From positions 12,490,501 to 12,554,500 of the forward strand of contig JAIOJX010000005.1 in the NCBI GenBank assembly GCA_022376925.1: a stretch of DNA of 64,000 nucleotides, read 5' to 3'. Shown here piece by piece: positions 55,261-64,000 of this stretch. Both the position numbers and the translations under genes were made by a program. Position 1 is the first letter of the stretch. Each line of letters opens with the position of its first letter. The DNA comes from Tragulus kanchil. Lineage: Eukaryota; Chordata; Mammalia; Artiodactyla; Tragulidae. The notes beneath the pieces are model-generated. The model made no database searches, was not told where the DNA came from, and saw only the letters and a program-made list of their open reading frames with translations.

Positions 55261-57274
55261 CATTTCTCTCAACATTAATTGGAGAAGGAAATGGCAACAT
55301 GCTGTAGTATTCCTGCCTGTAAAATTCCATGGATGGAGAAGCCTGGTGAGCTACAGTCCAGTCCATGGGGTCTCAAGCGTGTATACATGTGTGTGTGTGT
55401 GTCTAAATATGGCTTCCCTGATGGCTCAGTGGTGAGGATTCTGCCTGCAGTGCAGGAGACCTGGCCCCCTGGGTCGGGAAGATCCCCCGGAGGAGGGAAT
55501 GGCAACCCACTCTAGTATTCTTGCCTGGAGAATTCCATGGACGGAGGAGCCCTGTTGGGCTGCAGTCCATGGGGTCACACAGAGTCGAACACGACTAAAG
55601 TGACTAGACAGCAGCAACATTAATGGTGATGAGGAAGAGAGGCAGGGAAAGAGGTGGACGGATGTTGATTTCTCTGTGTCAGGTGCCTGTTTGACTTGAT
55701 AGATGTCCTAGTTGAGTTAATTCTGTGTTGGTTTCTCTCCTCCTGTCAATGTCCTATTTTCGCTGACTTGCAGAAAAACCAGAACAATGCAGAGCCATTC
55801 GATTTTGCATTCCTGTTACAGTGCTTAAGCATTCTGTGTGCTCGGGGACCTTTAAAAGGGCATAAGAGACCTGATCACTGTCCATGCAGGTGTGAAGGGT
55901 CTCTGGGGACAGAAAGCATGTATTTGTCCATGCCTTTAGGAGCTGTGTAAATCAGTGTCAGTGGGATTTGTGTGGGCATATACTGAGCACTGGGAGAGCC
56001 GAAGGACAGCTGGCCGGGGGTGGGGGGCGGGCGGCTGTTTAGAGGTAGAAGGTCATCTTTAGAACAGTGAAGAGTCCTTCATTTCCCCGTCTTTGCAGAG
56101 GTGGCCTAAGGATGTCTGCCTGGTTGGCAGCCCGGTCACCAGAGGCTCCCTCCACATCCGCTAGCGTTTTCGCCTATGTCTATCCCGCACTGCAGAGAGA
56201 TCTTGGGGGTCCTGTGATGTGAAAGGAGGGGTTTTGTCAGCCCCTTTGTGTGGTCAGGGATTAAAAAAACATTTCTCTCAACATTAATTGGAGAAGGAAA
56301 TGGCAACATGCTGTAGTATTCCTGCCTGTAAAATTCCATGGATGGAGAAGCCTGGTGAGCTACAGTCCAGTCCATGGGGTCTCAAGCGTGTATACATGTG
56401 TGTGTGTGTGTCTAAATATGGCTTCCCTGATGGCTCAGTGGTGAGGATTCTGCCTGCAGTGCAGGAGACCTGGCCCCCTGGGTCGGGAAGATCCCCCGGA
56501 GGAGGGAATGGCAACCCACTCTAGTATTCTTGCCTGGAGAATTCCATGGACGGAGGAGCCCTGTTGGGCTGCAGTCCATGGGGTCACACAGAGTCGAACA
56601 CGACTAAAGTGACTAGACAGCAGCAACATTAATGGTGATGAGGAAGAGAGGCAGGGAAAGAGGTGGACGGATGTTGATTTCTCTGTGTCAGGTGCCTGTT
56701 TGACTTGATAGATGTCCTAGTTGAGTTAATTCTGTGTTGGTTTCTCTCCTCCTGTCAATGTCCTATTTTCGCTGACTTGCAGAAAAACCAGAACAATGCA
56801 GAGCCATTCGATTTTGCATTCCTGTTACAGTGCTTAAGCATTCTGTGTGCTCGGGGACCTTTAAAAGGGCATAAGAGACCTGATCACTGTCCATGCAGGT
56901 GTGAAGGGTCTCTGGGGACAGAAAGCATGTATTTGTCCATGCCTTTAGGAGCTGTGTAAATCAGTGTCAGTGGGATTTGTGTGGGCATATACTGAGCACT
57001 GGGAGAGCCGAAGGACAGCTGGCCGGGGGTGGGGGGCGGGCGGCTGTTTAGAGGTAGAAGGTCATCTTTAGAACAGTGAAGAGTCCTTCATTTCCCCGTC
57101 TTTGCAGAGGTGGCCTAAGGATGTCTGCCTGGTTGGCAGCCCGGTCACCAGAGGCTCCCTCCACATCCGCTAGCGTTTTCGCCTATGTCTATCCCGCACT
57201 GCAGAGAGATCTTGGGGGTCCTGTGATGTGAAAGGAGGGGTTTTGTCAGCCCCTTTGTGTGGTCAGGGATTAAA
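55261..57274. repeat. Tandem duplication 16, period 1009
   Basis: Copy 1 is 55261-56269 and copy 2 is 56270-57274. A few filler As lie at the join. It includes two Bov-tA elements. Bases 56970-57274 also belong to duplication 17, so that segment occurs three times. Confidence 0.95.
55281..55618 (+). mobile_element. Bov-tA 3' fragment followed by a full Bov-tA SINE
   Basis: 55281-55382 is a headless Bov-tA ('ggagaaggaaatggcaacatg', 'ttccatggatggagaagcc') with a GT tail. 55409-55618 is near full length from 'ggcttccctgatggctcagtg' to 'cgaacacgactaaagtgac'. Both recur at about 56290-56627 by duplication 16. Confidence 0.87.
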
Positions 57275-59211
57275 CAGAAACATGTTAGGCTCTCATTTTA
57301 GGGGCAGTCCTTGTGTTTCATCCGTGCTGCCTGGCGTTTCCGGTGACTCAGCAACACCAAGTTGCCATACTTGTTTCTTGGTAATAGGCTTGGCACTATT
57401 TGACTGTGTTTTTGACTTCCCCGCAAGTTCAGAGGCCATCAGCAGGCAGGCCCTAGGTACACATTTGATAAAACAGAAGTCTTAGTACCATGTATTTTAT
57501 TAGAAAGCCACAGTGCCTTCAAATGTCTGTTCTTCATGAATGGGTGGTTAGTGAAAGGTCTTTGTGGAATTCCGTCCAGGGTGGAGAGCACCCTACTCCT
57601 GCCTGGCATGCGAAATAACAAGTGTAAACATTAAAGTATGTAAACTATATATATTCTCAGATTCTTGGCAAAGCAGAGTTTATTCTCTTATTTTTACTGA
57701 TTAACAGTCTTAGCTTTGGAGAAGTGGCTGAAGCAGTGTGGCCTGGTGGGGTGGAGGCAGAACTAGAGTTGAGCCCACTTCTCCCCATTCTGCAGATTTT
57801 GATAGTGAGACGATAGTTGTGTACCTCAAGGTGTCTAGGCTTAGAGATTCTGACCGATCTGTCTCCTGGATAAACCTCTCCAGGACTGTCAGCCAGTCCC
57901 TTTCATGGTGCTCAGATGAAAAGAGGAACCAGTATTTAAACTGAAATCTCTAATCACAGTCCAGCAGGCCTCGTTTTGCCTTTTAAGGTAACTTGAACAT
58001 AATAACTTAATAAGGAAAATAATGATCGTTATAAATGAAGTAGCTATTACTGAAGCATTGCATTTATATCTATTTCAAAAAGGAGATAGGGGTTAACATC
58101 GTGGGATTTGTGTGGGCATATACTGGGCACTGGGGGAGCCGAAGGACAGCGGGCGGGGGGTGGGGGGGGGGCGGCTGTTTAGAGGTAGAAGGTCATCTTT
58201 AGAACAGTGAAGAGTCCTTCATTTCCCCGTCTTTGCAGAGGTGGCCTAAGGATGTCTGCCTGGTTGGCAGCCCGGTCACCAGAGGCTCCCTCCACATCCG
58301 CTAGCGTTTTCGCCTATGTCTATCCCGCACTGCAGAGACATCTTGGGGGTCCTGCGCTGTGAAAGGAGGGGATTTGTCAGCACCTTTGTGTGGTCAGGGA
58401 TTAAACAGAAACATGTTAGGCTCTCATTTTAGGGGCAGTCCTTGTGTTTCATCCGTGCTGCCTGGCGTTTCCGGTGACTCAGCAACACCAAGTTGCCATA
58501 CTTGTTTCTTGGTAATAGGCTTGGCACTATTTGACTGTGTTTTTGACTTCCCCGCAAGTTCAGAGGCCATCAGCAGGCAGGCCCTAGGTACACATTTGAT
58601 AAAACAGAAGTCTTAGTACCATGTATTTTATTAGAAAGCCACAGTGCCTTCAAATGTCTGTTCTTCATGAATGGGTGGTTAGTGAAAGGTCTTTGTGGAA
58701 TTCCGTCCAGGGTGGAGAGCACCCTACTCCCTGCCTGGCATGCGAAATAACAAGTGTAAACATTAAAGTATGTAAACTATATATATTCTCAGATTCTTGG
58801 CAAAGCAGAGTTTATTCTCTTATTTTTACTGATTAACAGTCTTAGCTTTGGAGAAGTGGCTGAAGCAGTGTGGCCTGGTGGGGTGGAGGCAGAACTAGAG
58901 TTGAGCCCACTTCTCCCCATTCTGCAGATTTTGATAGTGAGACGATAGTTGTGTACCTCAAGGTGTCTAGGCTTAGAGATTCTGACCGATCTGTCTCCTG
59001 GATAAACCTCTCCAGGACTGTCAGCCAGTCCCTTTCATGGTGCTCAGATGAAAAGAGGAACCAGTATTTAAACTGAAATCTCTAATCACAGTCCAGCAGG
59101 CCTCGTTTTGCCTTTTAAGGTAACTTGAACATAATAACTTAATAAGGGAAAATAATGATCGTTATAAATGAAGTAGCTATTACTGAAGCATTGCATTTAT
59201 ATCTATTTCAA
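56970..59211. repeat. Tandem duplication 17, period about 1131
   Basis: Copy 1 is 56970-58100 and copy 2 is 58101-59211. Copy 2 carries many substitutions in its first 280 bases ('actgggcactgggggagcc' versus 'actgagcactgggagagcc', 'gagacatc' versus 'gagagatc', 'tcagcacc' versus 'tcagcccc') and then becomes nearly identical. Errors concentrated beside the join suggest a low-quality contig start. Confidence 0.94.
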
Positions 59212-59849
59212 GAAGAAAAAGAGGAAGAATGTATATTGTATGCCTTACTAATAGATAAACAAGGATTCTGTCTAGTTAGAAATGCTTGGGAAAATTTCAG
59301 GAAAAAGTTGGTTAGAATAATACAGATAAATGGAAAGAAAGCAGAAAGCACTTTTTTTTAGGAGTGGTGGGGGAGAGTAAACTGTTGACATGTGCTGTAG
59401 AAGGTGCAGGGGAAAAATTAAGCCCAACAAGAAGTAGTAACTCCAAAGACCAGTGTGGCTGATGAATGGTAATTAAGGAAGGTGCGGTTCAGGAGTGGCG
59501 GGGTTCATTCACCCCCACAGTGTGCCAGCCCCCTGCAAGAGGGAACTGACGGGGAGGCAGGATGGGGCAGAGGTTACCCAGCTGTTGTATGAGTTTGACC
59601 GTGCAGCCCTGATTGCTGGGTGCTGGTGGCTCCTGGGCCCTGGTGTCAGCGCCCAGGCCTCGTCGAGCCCTGGTGGCTGAGTGTGTCGTTTTATGTGAGG
59701 CTTTCCCCTGATGGGATCGGACCCATGTTGGTGGAAGGTAGGGAGAGGGACTTTTAAGGAAGGAGGGGAGAAAGCAGAGAGGGGGTAGGGAGTGAATGTT
59801 TCTCAATGCAAGGAGTAGGAAAGCGAGATTCTCAGAGTATAAAGAAAGG
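59212..59849. other. JARID2 intron, unique
   Basis: The 137-residue minus-strand frame at 59489-59902 ends inside a Bov-tA element and has no domain, so I reject it as a gene. No other feature. Confidence 0.4.
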
Positions 59850-60005
59850 GGTGAGTCGCTTTTGACTCTTTGCAGCCTGTGTCCATGAGATTCTCCAGAC
59901 AAGAATACTGGAATGAGTAGCCATTCCCTTCTCCAGGGGATCTTCCCGACCCAGGGATGGAGCCCATGTCTCCTGCATTGCAGGTTGATTCTTTACCTTC
60001 TGAGA
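59850..60005 (-). mobile_element. Bov-tA SINE, partial
   Basis: Inverted reading 'gagtcgcttttgactctttgc', 'ccagacaagaatactggaatg', 'gatcttcccgacccagggat' and 'tcctgcattgcaggttgattc', with the head lost. Confidence 0.82.
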
Positions 60006-60926
60006 ACCAGAGTATAAAGAAGTCCTTCTGATTAAAGGATAAAAAAGAACTGAGCACTAAGTGAAAGAGAGACTTCCTGGTTGAGAAGAATTGAATCACC
60101 CAGGCCCTACCCTGAGATGCTGGTCCCTTCTTGCACTAGGGGAGAAGAATGCAGCTGGAATTAGACCCTTATTTTGTGGGCACTTTTATTTATTAACTTC
60201 AAAACAGGGCTTTTCTTTGCCTTCTCACAGCAGGTGCCTAGGAGGCCTCGTGTGTGTTGGGTGGATGCTAGTGAGGAAGGCTGCAGAGCAGAGGAGGAAG
60301 TGGCAGGAGTCCCGGCAAAGGAGGGAGAAGCTGTAGGGCGGGGGGCTGTCTGCCTGGAATGGCACTCAGGGAGGACATGCTCTGAGGTGGAATATCTTCC
60401 CCCTGAGAAAACCCGTTTAATTAGATTTTTTTATTATTTGGCCACACAGTATGGCATGTGGGATCTTAGTTCCCTGACCAGGGGTTGAACCCGAGCCCCC
60501 TGCAGTAGAAGCTCCGAGTCCGGTAACTACATACCTGTTGGTAAGCTGCTTCCTTTTTAAAAAAATTTTTATTTTATTTTCTTATTATAACTGACCCTCG
60601 TTTTTGTACCTCCTGACATCTATAGGAAGTTCTCTTACTTGCATAGACCTTTCAGTTGTCTGGTCAGAGGGTGTGTGCATTTTCAGTATTAGTAAGTACT
60701 TCAGTATTCTGTGAAATAATTGAGACAGTACACTCCTACCAGCAACACCTGTGTCCTTGCTAAAGTTAGAAATTGTCATTTTCGAAGTGTGTTCCGAGTC
60801 CAACTATCATGTGTATAGATTCATGTGTTGAAGTCGGTAGCATACCGTGCTTCTATTTTCAGTGACAGTCCGGGGTCATGAATGTCTCTTTTATCTCCTT
60901 TCCTGCTAATTTATAAAAGCTTTTGC
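60006..60926. other. JARID2 intron with a short SINE remnant
   Basis: About 60425-60530 is an inverted tRNA-SINE head ('gtgggatcttagttccctgac', 'caggggttgaacccgagc'). The stretch 60590-60790 ('cactcctaccagcaacacctg') weakly resembles old L1. No exon. Confidence 0.45.
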
Positions 60927-61178
60927 TCGGCTTCCCTGGTGGTCCAGAGGGTAAAGAGTCCGCCTTGCAGTGCACGGGGCACCAGTTCGATCCCTGGCCC
61001 AGGAAGATCCCACGTGCCGCGGAGCAGCTGGACCGGTGTGTCCGTTTACAAGCCAGCGCTCTGCAGCCCACGCACCCAGAGCTAGTGTTCTGCAGTGAGA
61101 GAGGCCACTGCAGTGGGAGGCCCACACAGGCCAAGGAATAAAAAGATGGATGAAAATAAAAATTTAAATAATAAAAGA
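60927..61178 (+). mobile_element. tRNA-derived ruminant SINE, short-tail form
   Basis: Head 'cggcttccctggtggtccag', B box 'agttcgatccctggcccagg', body with decayed palindrome region, and end 'gatggatgaaaataaaaattt'. It is the plus-strand counterpart of the elements at 9180, 31355 and 38297. Confidence 0.88.
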
Positions 61179-61316
61179 GGCATGATGGGGAAAGGCCTTT
61201 GCTGACACTACTTGTTTTAAAATTCTGCTGTCACTTCCCTTAGCTCTCCCAGCACAACTTTCTTGTACTTAAATTATACCATATGTATCTGCACTTTCAG
61301 TGATGAGTGTGTTTGA

Positions 61317-61475
61317 GCTTGTTGTTCATTCAGTAAGTCATGTCTGACTCTTTGTGACCCCATGGACTGCAGCACGCCAGGCTCCCCTGTCCTTGACTGT
61401 CTCCTGGAATTTGCTCAGGTTTATGTCCACTGCGTCTGTCTGACCATCTCATCCTCTGCCACCCCTTCTCCTTTT
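61317..61475 (-). mobile_element. Bov-A/BovB-tail type element
   Basis: 'cagtaagtcatgtctgactc', 'ccatggactgcagcacgcc' and 'tgaccatctcatcctctgcc' match the inverted Bov-A2/BovB 3' region shared by ruminant elements. Confidence 0.75.
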
Positions 61476-62315
61476 GCCTTCATAAGGGTGTGGTGCTGTC
61501 ACCTAACTTGCCTATTGTCACAGTCATCTTTCATGAAAAAAAAAAAAAGTTACTTTCCTGCTCAGATCTTTCCTGTCTCTCCATTGCTTATGGGATAAAA
61601 TCTCGCATTACCTGAAACCCTTTGTTAGATCAGTCTTACCGCAGTCTCTTGCCGCATGCATTCCTGTTCATTTTCTGTCTCTTTCCTGTCCAAGGTCCTG
61701 GTGCTTTCAAGCCCTGATTGTGTTGCACCCTCCCTTCTTCCATTTTCATGTCTACTGGTGAGCGGTTAGTAAATGTTCATTGTTACTCTCATTTTTACCT
61801 TAACTCAAGGATCCTCCAGATAAATTTGATTAAATCTCTTTCCCCAACTTTTATATTACGAGAGATTTCACATGCAAAAGTTGAAGGAACAAGGAGCAAG
61901 TGTGATGCACACGAGGACCGTCTTTGCCCGGACTCCAGGATGAGCGTTGGGTGGTGTGTGTGTGTGTTCCTCGGGGTCTGCTTTCTTCCTCTCAAGTCCT
62001 TGACTTTGGAGAAGTTGAAGGTGCTCTTGCTTATCCATTAAAAAAGGACTTTAGTCGTTTAGCAGTCTTAGAAGCATTTAAAAATATATACTTAAGTGAC
62101 TTTGGTTTTTTTCTGCCAAAGTAAATGTTGGCTCTAGTTCAGCTGTAGTAATGTAGCTCCTCTCAATGTGTTCGAGTTAAACTACAGCAGGGCCAAGTTG
62201 AGAAATTAGTTTCTCGGGTTTTTTCCTTCCAATTTAGAAAAGTTAAACTTTAGATCCTCTGGTTTCTGTAATCGTCTTGGTTCTCCCCTACTCCTCCATT
62301 AAAAAAAAAAAAAAA
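61476..62315. other. JARID2 intron, unique
   Basis: Noncoding with an A run near 61539 and another at about 62301-62314, just before duplication 18. No exon or SINE. Confidence 0.4.
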
Positions 62316-62454
62316 TCACAAAAGAATTGTCAGTGGGAGGAATGAAGATTCAGATTTATAGGAGGTTGTTGGTGATAATATTCAGATACCTGTCTTGTAG
62401 GTAGTTCATTTAGTACGGTTTATTGTAAGCCATGAAATGGGATGTAAAGGGCCA

Positions 62455-62759
62455 GAACTCTTTGTTTTTTATGGGTGTTTTTGCCATGCCAGGAGGCTTG
62501 TGGGATCCTAGTTCCCTGACTAGGGATTGAACCCAGGCTCGTGGTAGTATAGACTTGGATGTAGGTTAGAGAATTTTAAGCATGACAGTGTTTGGTTTTT
62601 GTAAGTGCAGGAGAGCCGAATCTGATCTGCACCTGGGGCCTTCCCTCCTGGTCGAGTGGCTGAGATTCCAAGATTCCAGTGTGGGAGTGGGGGGAGTGGC
62701 AGTCCTCTCATCAGGGAACTCATGGATCCCATATTCCATGTAGCCAAAGGGAAAGAAAG

Positions 62760-62780
<21 letters not shown>
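62455..62780. mobile_element. Two degraded SINE remnants and an A/TA/CA tract
   Basis: 62455-62555 is an inverted tRNA-SINE head ('gggatcctagttccctgac', 'agggattgaacccaggc'). 62640-62780 is a plus-strand SINE ('ccttccctcctggtcgagtgg', 'gggaactcatggatcccat', 'atgtagccaaaggg') whose A tail became the microsatellite at about 62758-62800. Repeated from about 63552. Confidence 0.6.
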
Positions 62781-62790
<10 letters not shown>

Positions 62791-63312
62791 CACACACACA
62801 TATGTATAATCTGCATGTGGGAGGGCTTCCAGGCAGTCTGCACAGAGAATTTGTAGGAAGTGACTGGTTTGCCAGGTAACCTGCCCAGGGCATTTTGTGT
62901 TTGCCCTAGATTGCCTTTCTGTCATTCTTCACTGCATTGTGATTCACATGATGCCCAAAGAAAAATGAATGAATATATCATGGTATGCACAATTCAAATG
63001 AATTTTGAATTTCAGGTCAAATTCAGAACACTTAAGAGCAAAATGCATCCTTTTGCATTCCTACTTTCTCTGCATGCACTTTCTGTGCATTTACATGCAT
63101 ATTTACATAGACGATGCAGGATCACCGCACCCCCCCCTCCCCGCCGTGGGCCTCTTTTTAGTAATGAAATCACGGTCGTGTTGGGTGCTCTAGCCTTTTC
63201 TCACTATGTCTGTCTTCTCCGTGCTTCCCTGTCACTCTCTCCAGTGCTCTGATCTACCCGAGAGGACCAGTGCGCTTAGTTTATTCACCCACCCAGTAGG
63301 ATTCCCTCCTTA

Positions 63313-63360
63313 GAACAGTGCCTGGCATTTAGGAAGCCTCAGTAGACACTTAGGTTGTTA
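63313..63360 (-). repeat. MIR fragment
   Basis: 'agaacagtgcctggcatttag' followed by 'cagtagacacttaggttg' is a short piece of MIR. It lies in the unique end of copy 1 of duplication 18. Confidence 0.5.
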
Positions 63361-64000
63361 GCTTTGTCTTGTTTACTTACAGTCAGAACCCCCCCGTGTG
63401 CAGGGTATCTGCTCACAAAAGAATTGTCAGTGGGAGGAATGAAGATTCAGATTTATAGGAGGTTGTTGGTGATAATATTCAGATACCTGTCTTGTAGGTA
63501 GTTCATTTAGTACGGTTTATTGTAAGCCATGAAATGGGATGTAAAGGGCCAGAACTCTTTGTTTTTTATGGGTGTTTTTGCCATGCCAGGAGGCTTGTGG
63601 GATCCTAGTTCCCTGACTAGGGATTGAACCCAGGCTCGTGGTAGTATAGACTTGGATGTAGGTTAGAGAATTTTAAGCATGACAGTGTTTGGTTTTTGTA
63701 AGTGCAGGAGAGCCGAATCTGATCTGCACCTGGGGCCTTCCCTCCTGGTCGAGTGGCTGAGATTCCAAGATTCCAGTGTGGGAGTGGGGGGAGTGGCAGT
63801 CCTCTCATCAGGGAACTCATGGATCCCATATTCCATGTAGCCAAAGGGAAAGAAAGAAAAAAAAAAAAAAATATATATATATATACACACACACATATGT
63901 ATAATCTGCATGTGGGAGGGCTTCCAGGCAGTCTGCACAGAGAATTTGTAGGAAGTGACTGGTTTGCCAGGTAACCTGCCCAGGGCATTTTGTGTTTGCC

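Larger units (their letters stand above)
62316..64000. repeat. Tandem duplication 18, period 1097, cut by right edge
   Basis: Copy 1 is 62316-63412 and copy 2 starts at 63413 and leaves the window. The A/TA/CA tract differs: (TA)8 near 62775 versus (TA)7 near 63872, with (CA)5 in both. Contents are intron with SINE remnants. Confidence 0.94.

Noticed and set aside
1..64000. A CRISPR-like or satellite array made by the repeats
   Set aside because: Each unit occurs twice (three times only where neighbours overlap), units share no sequence with each other, and the host is a mammal.

Overview
The window is nuclear DNA from a pecoran ruminant (Bovidae, Cervidae or a close relative). It holds many tRNA-derived SINEs of the Bov-tA and CHR types, old MIR fragments, L1 fragments and CpG islands, and it has no compact gene layout. 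The species cannot be told from the sequence alone. Almost every long open frame is a chance frame in GC-rich DNA or lies inside a SINE.

The one gene I can name is JARID2 (plus strand), the accessory subunit of Polycomb repressive complex 2. Its first coding exon is at 14543-14587: 15 codons, MSKERPKRNIIQKKY, ending at a GTAAGT splice donor. Upstream lie a CpG-island promoter (about 12.4-14.1 kb) with a cluster of ACTACAA (ZNF143-type) motifs, a TATA box at 13948 and a 5' leader with three upstream ORFs. The last of these stops on the JARID2 ATG. A second CpG island at about 17.0-18.1 kb carries two perfect CRE sites and a splice donor at 17967/17968, and looks like an alternative promoter and first exon. 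From 14588 to the right edge everything is most simply JARID2 intron 1. Sequence left of about 12 kb is upstream flank, with one exon-like 67-base segment of unknown identity.

The most striking property is structural. The window contains 18 direct tandem duplications, each with a period of about 1.0-1.17 kb, spread along its whole length and two of them cut by the window edges. They show small errors or filler at the joins, microsatellite and single-base differences between some copies, and places where neighbouring duplications overlap to give three copies. This is what unmerged overlaps between adjacent contigs (false duplications) would look like, with contigs of roughly 1.8-6 kb. Without them the window is about 45 kb of real sequence. 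One false duplication contains JARID2 exon 1, so naive annotation would give the gene two first exons.

Region by region: 1-12 kb is upstream flank with SINEs, MIRs and duplications 1-4. From 12 to 14.6 kb lie the main promoter and exon 1, and duplication 5 repeats exon 1 and the start of the intron. The second CpG island is at 17-18 kb. From 18 to 64 kb is intron with duplications 6-18, SINEs (including a nested pair at 51.2-51.8 kb), an L1 3' end and several repeat-free islands that may hold regulatory DNA. I found no convincing new biological system. The leads worth following are the duplication pattern, the leader uORFs, the ACTACAA cluster, the CRE promoter and a SINE subfamily that carries perfect NRF1 palindromes.
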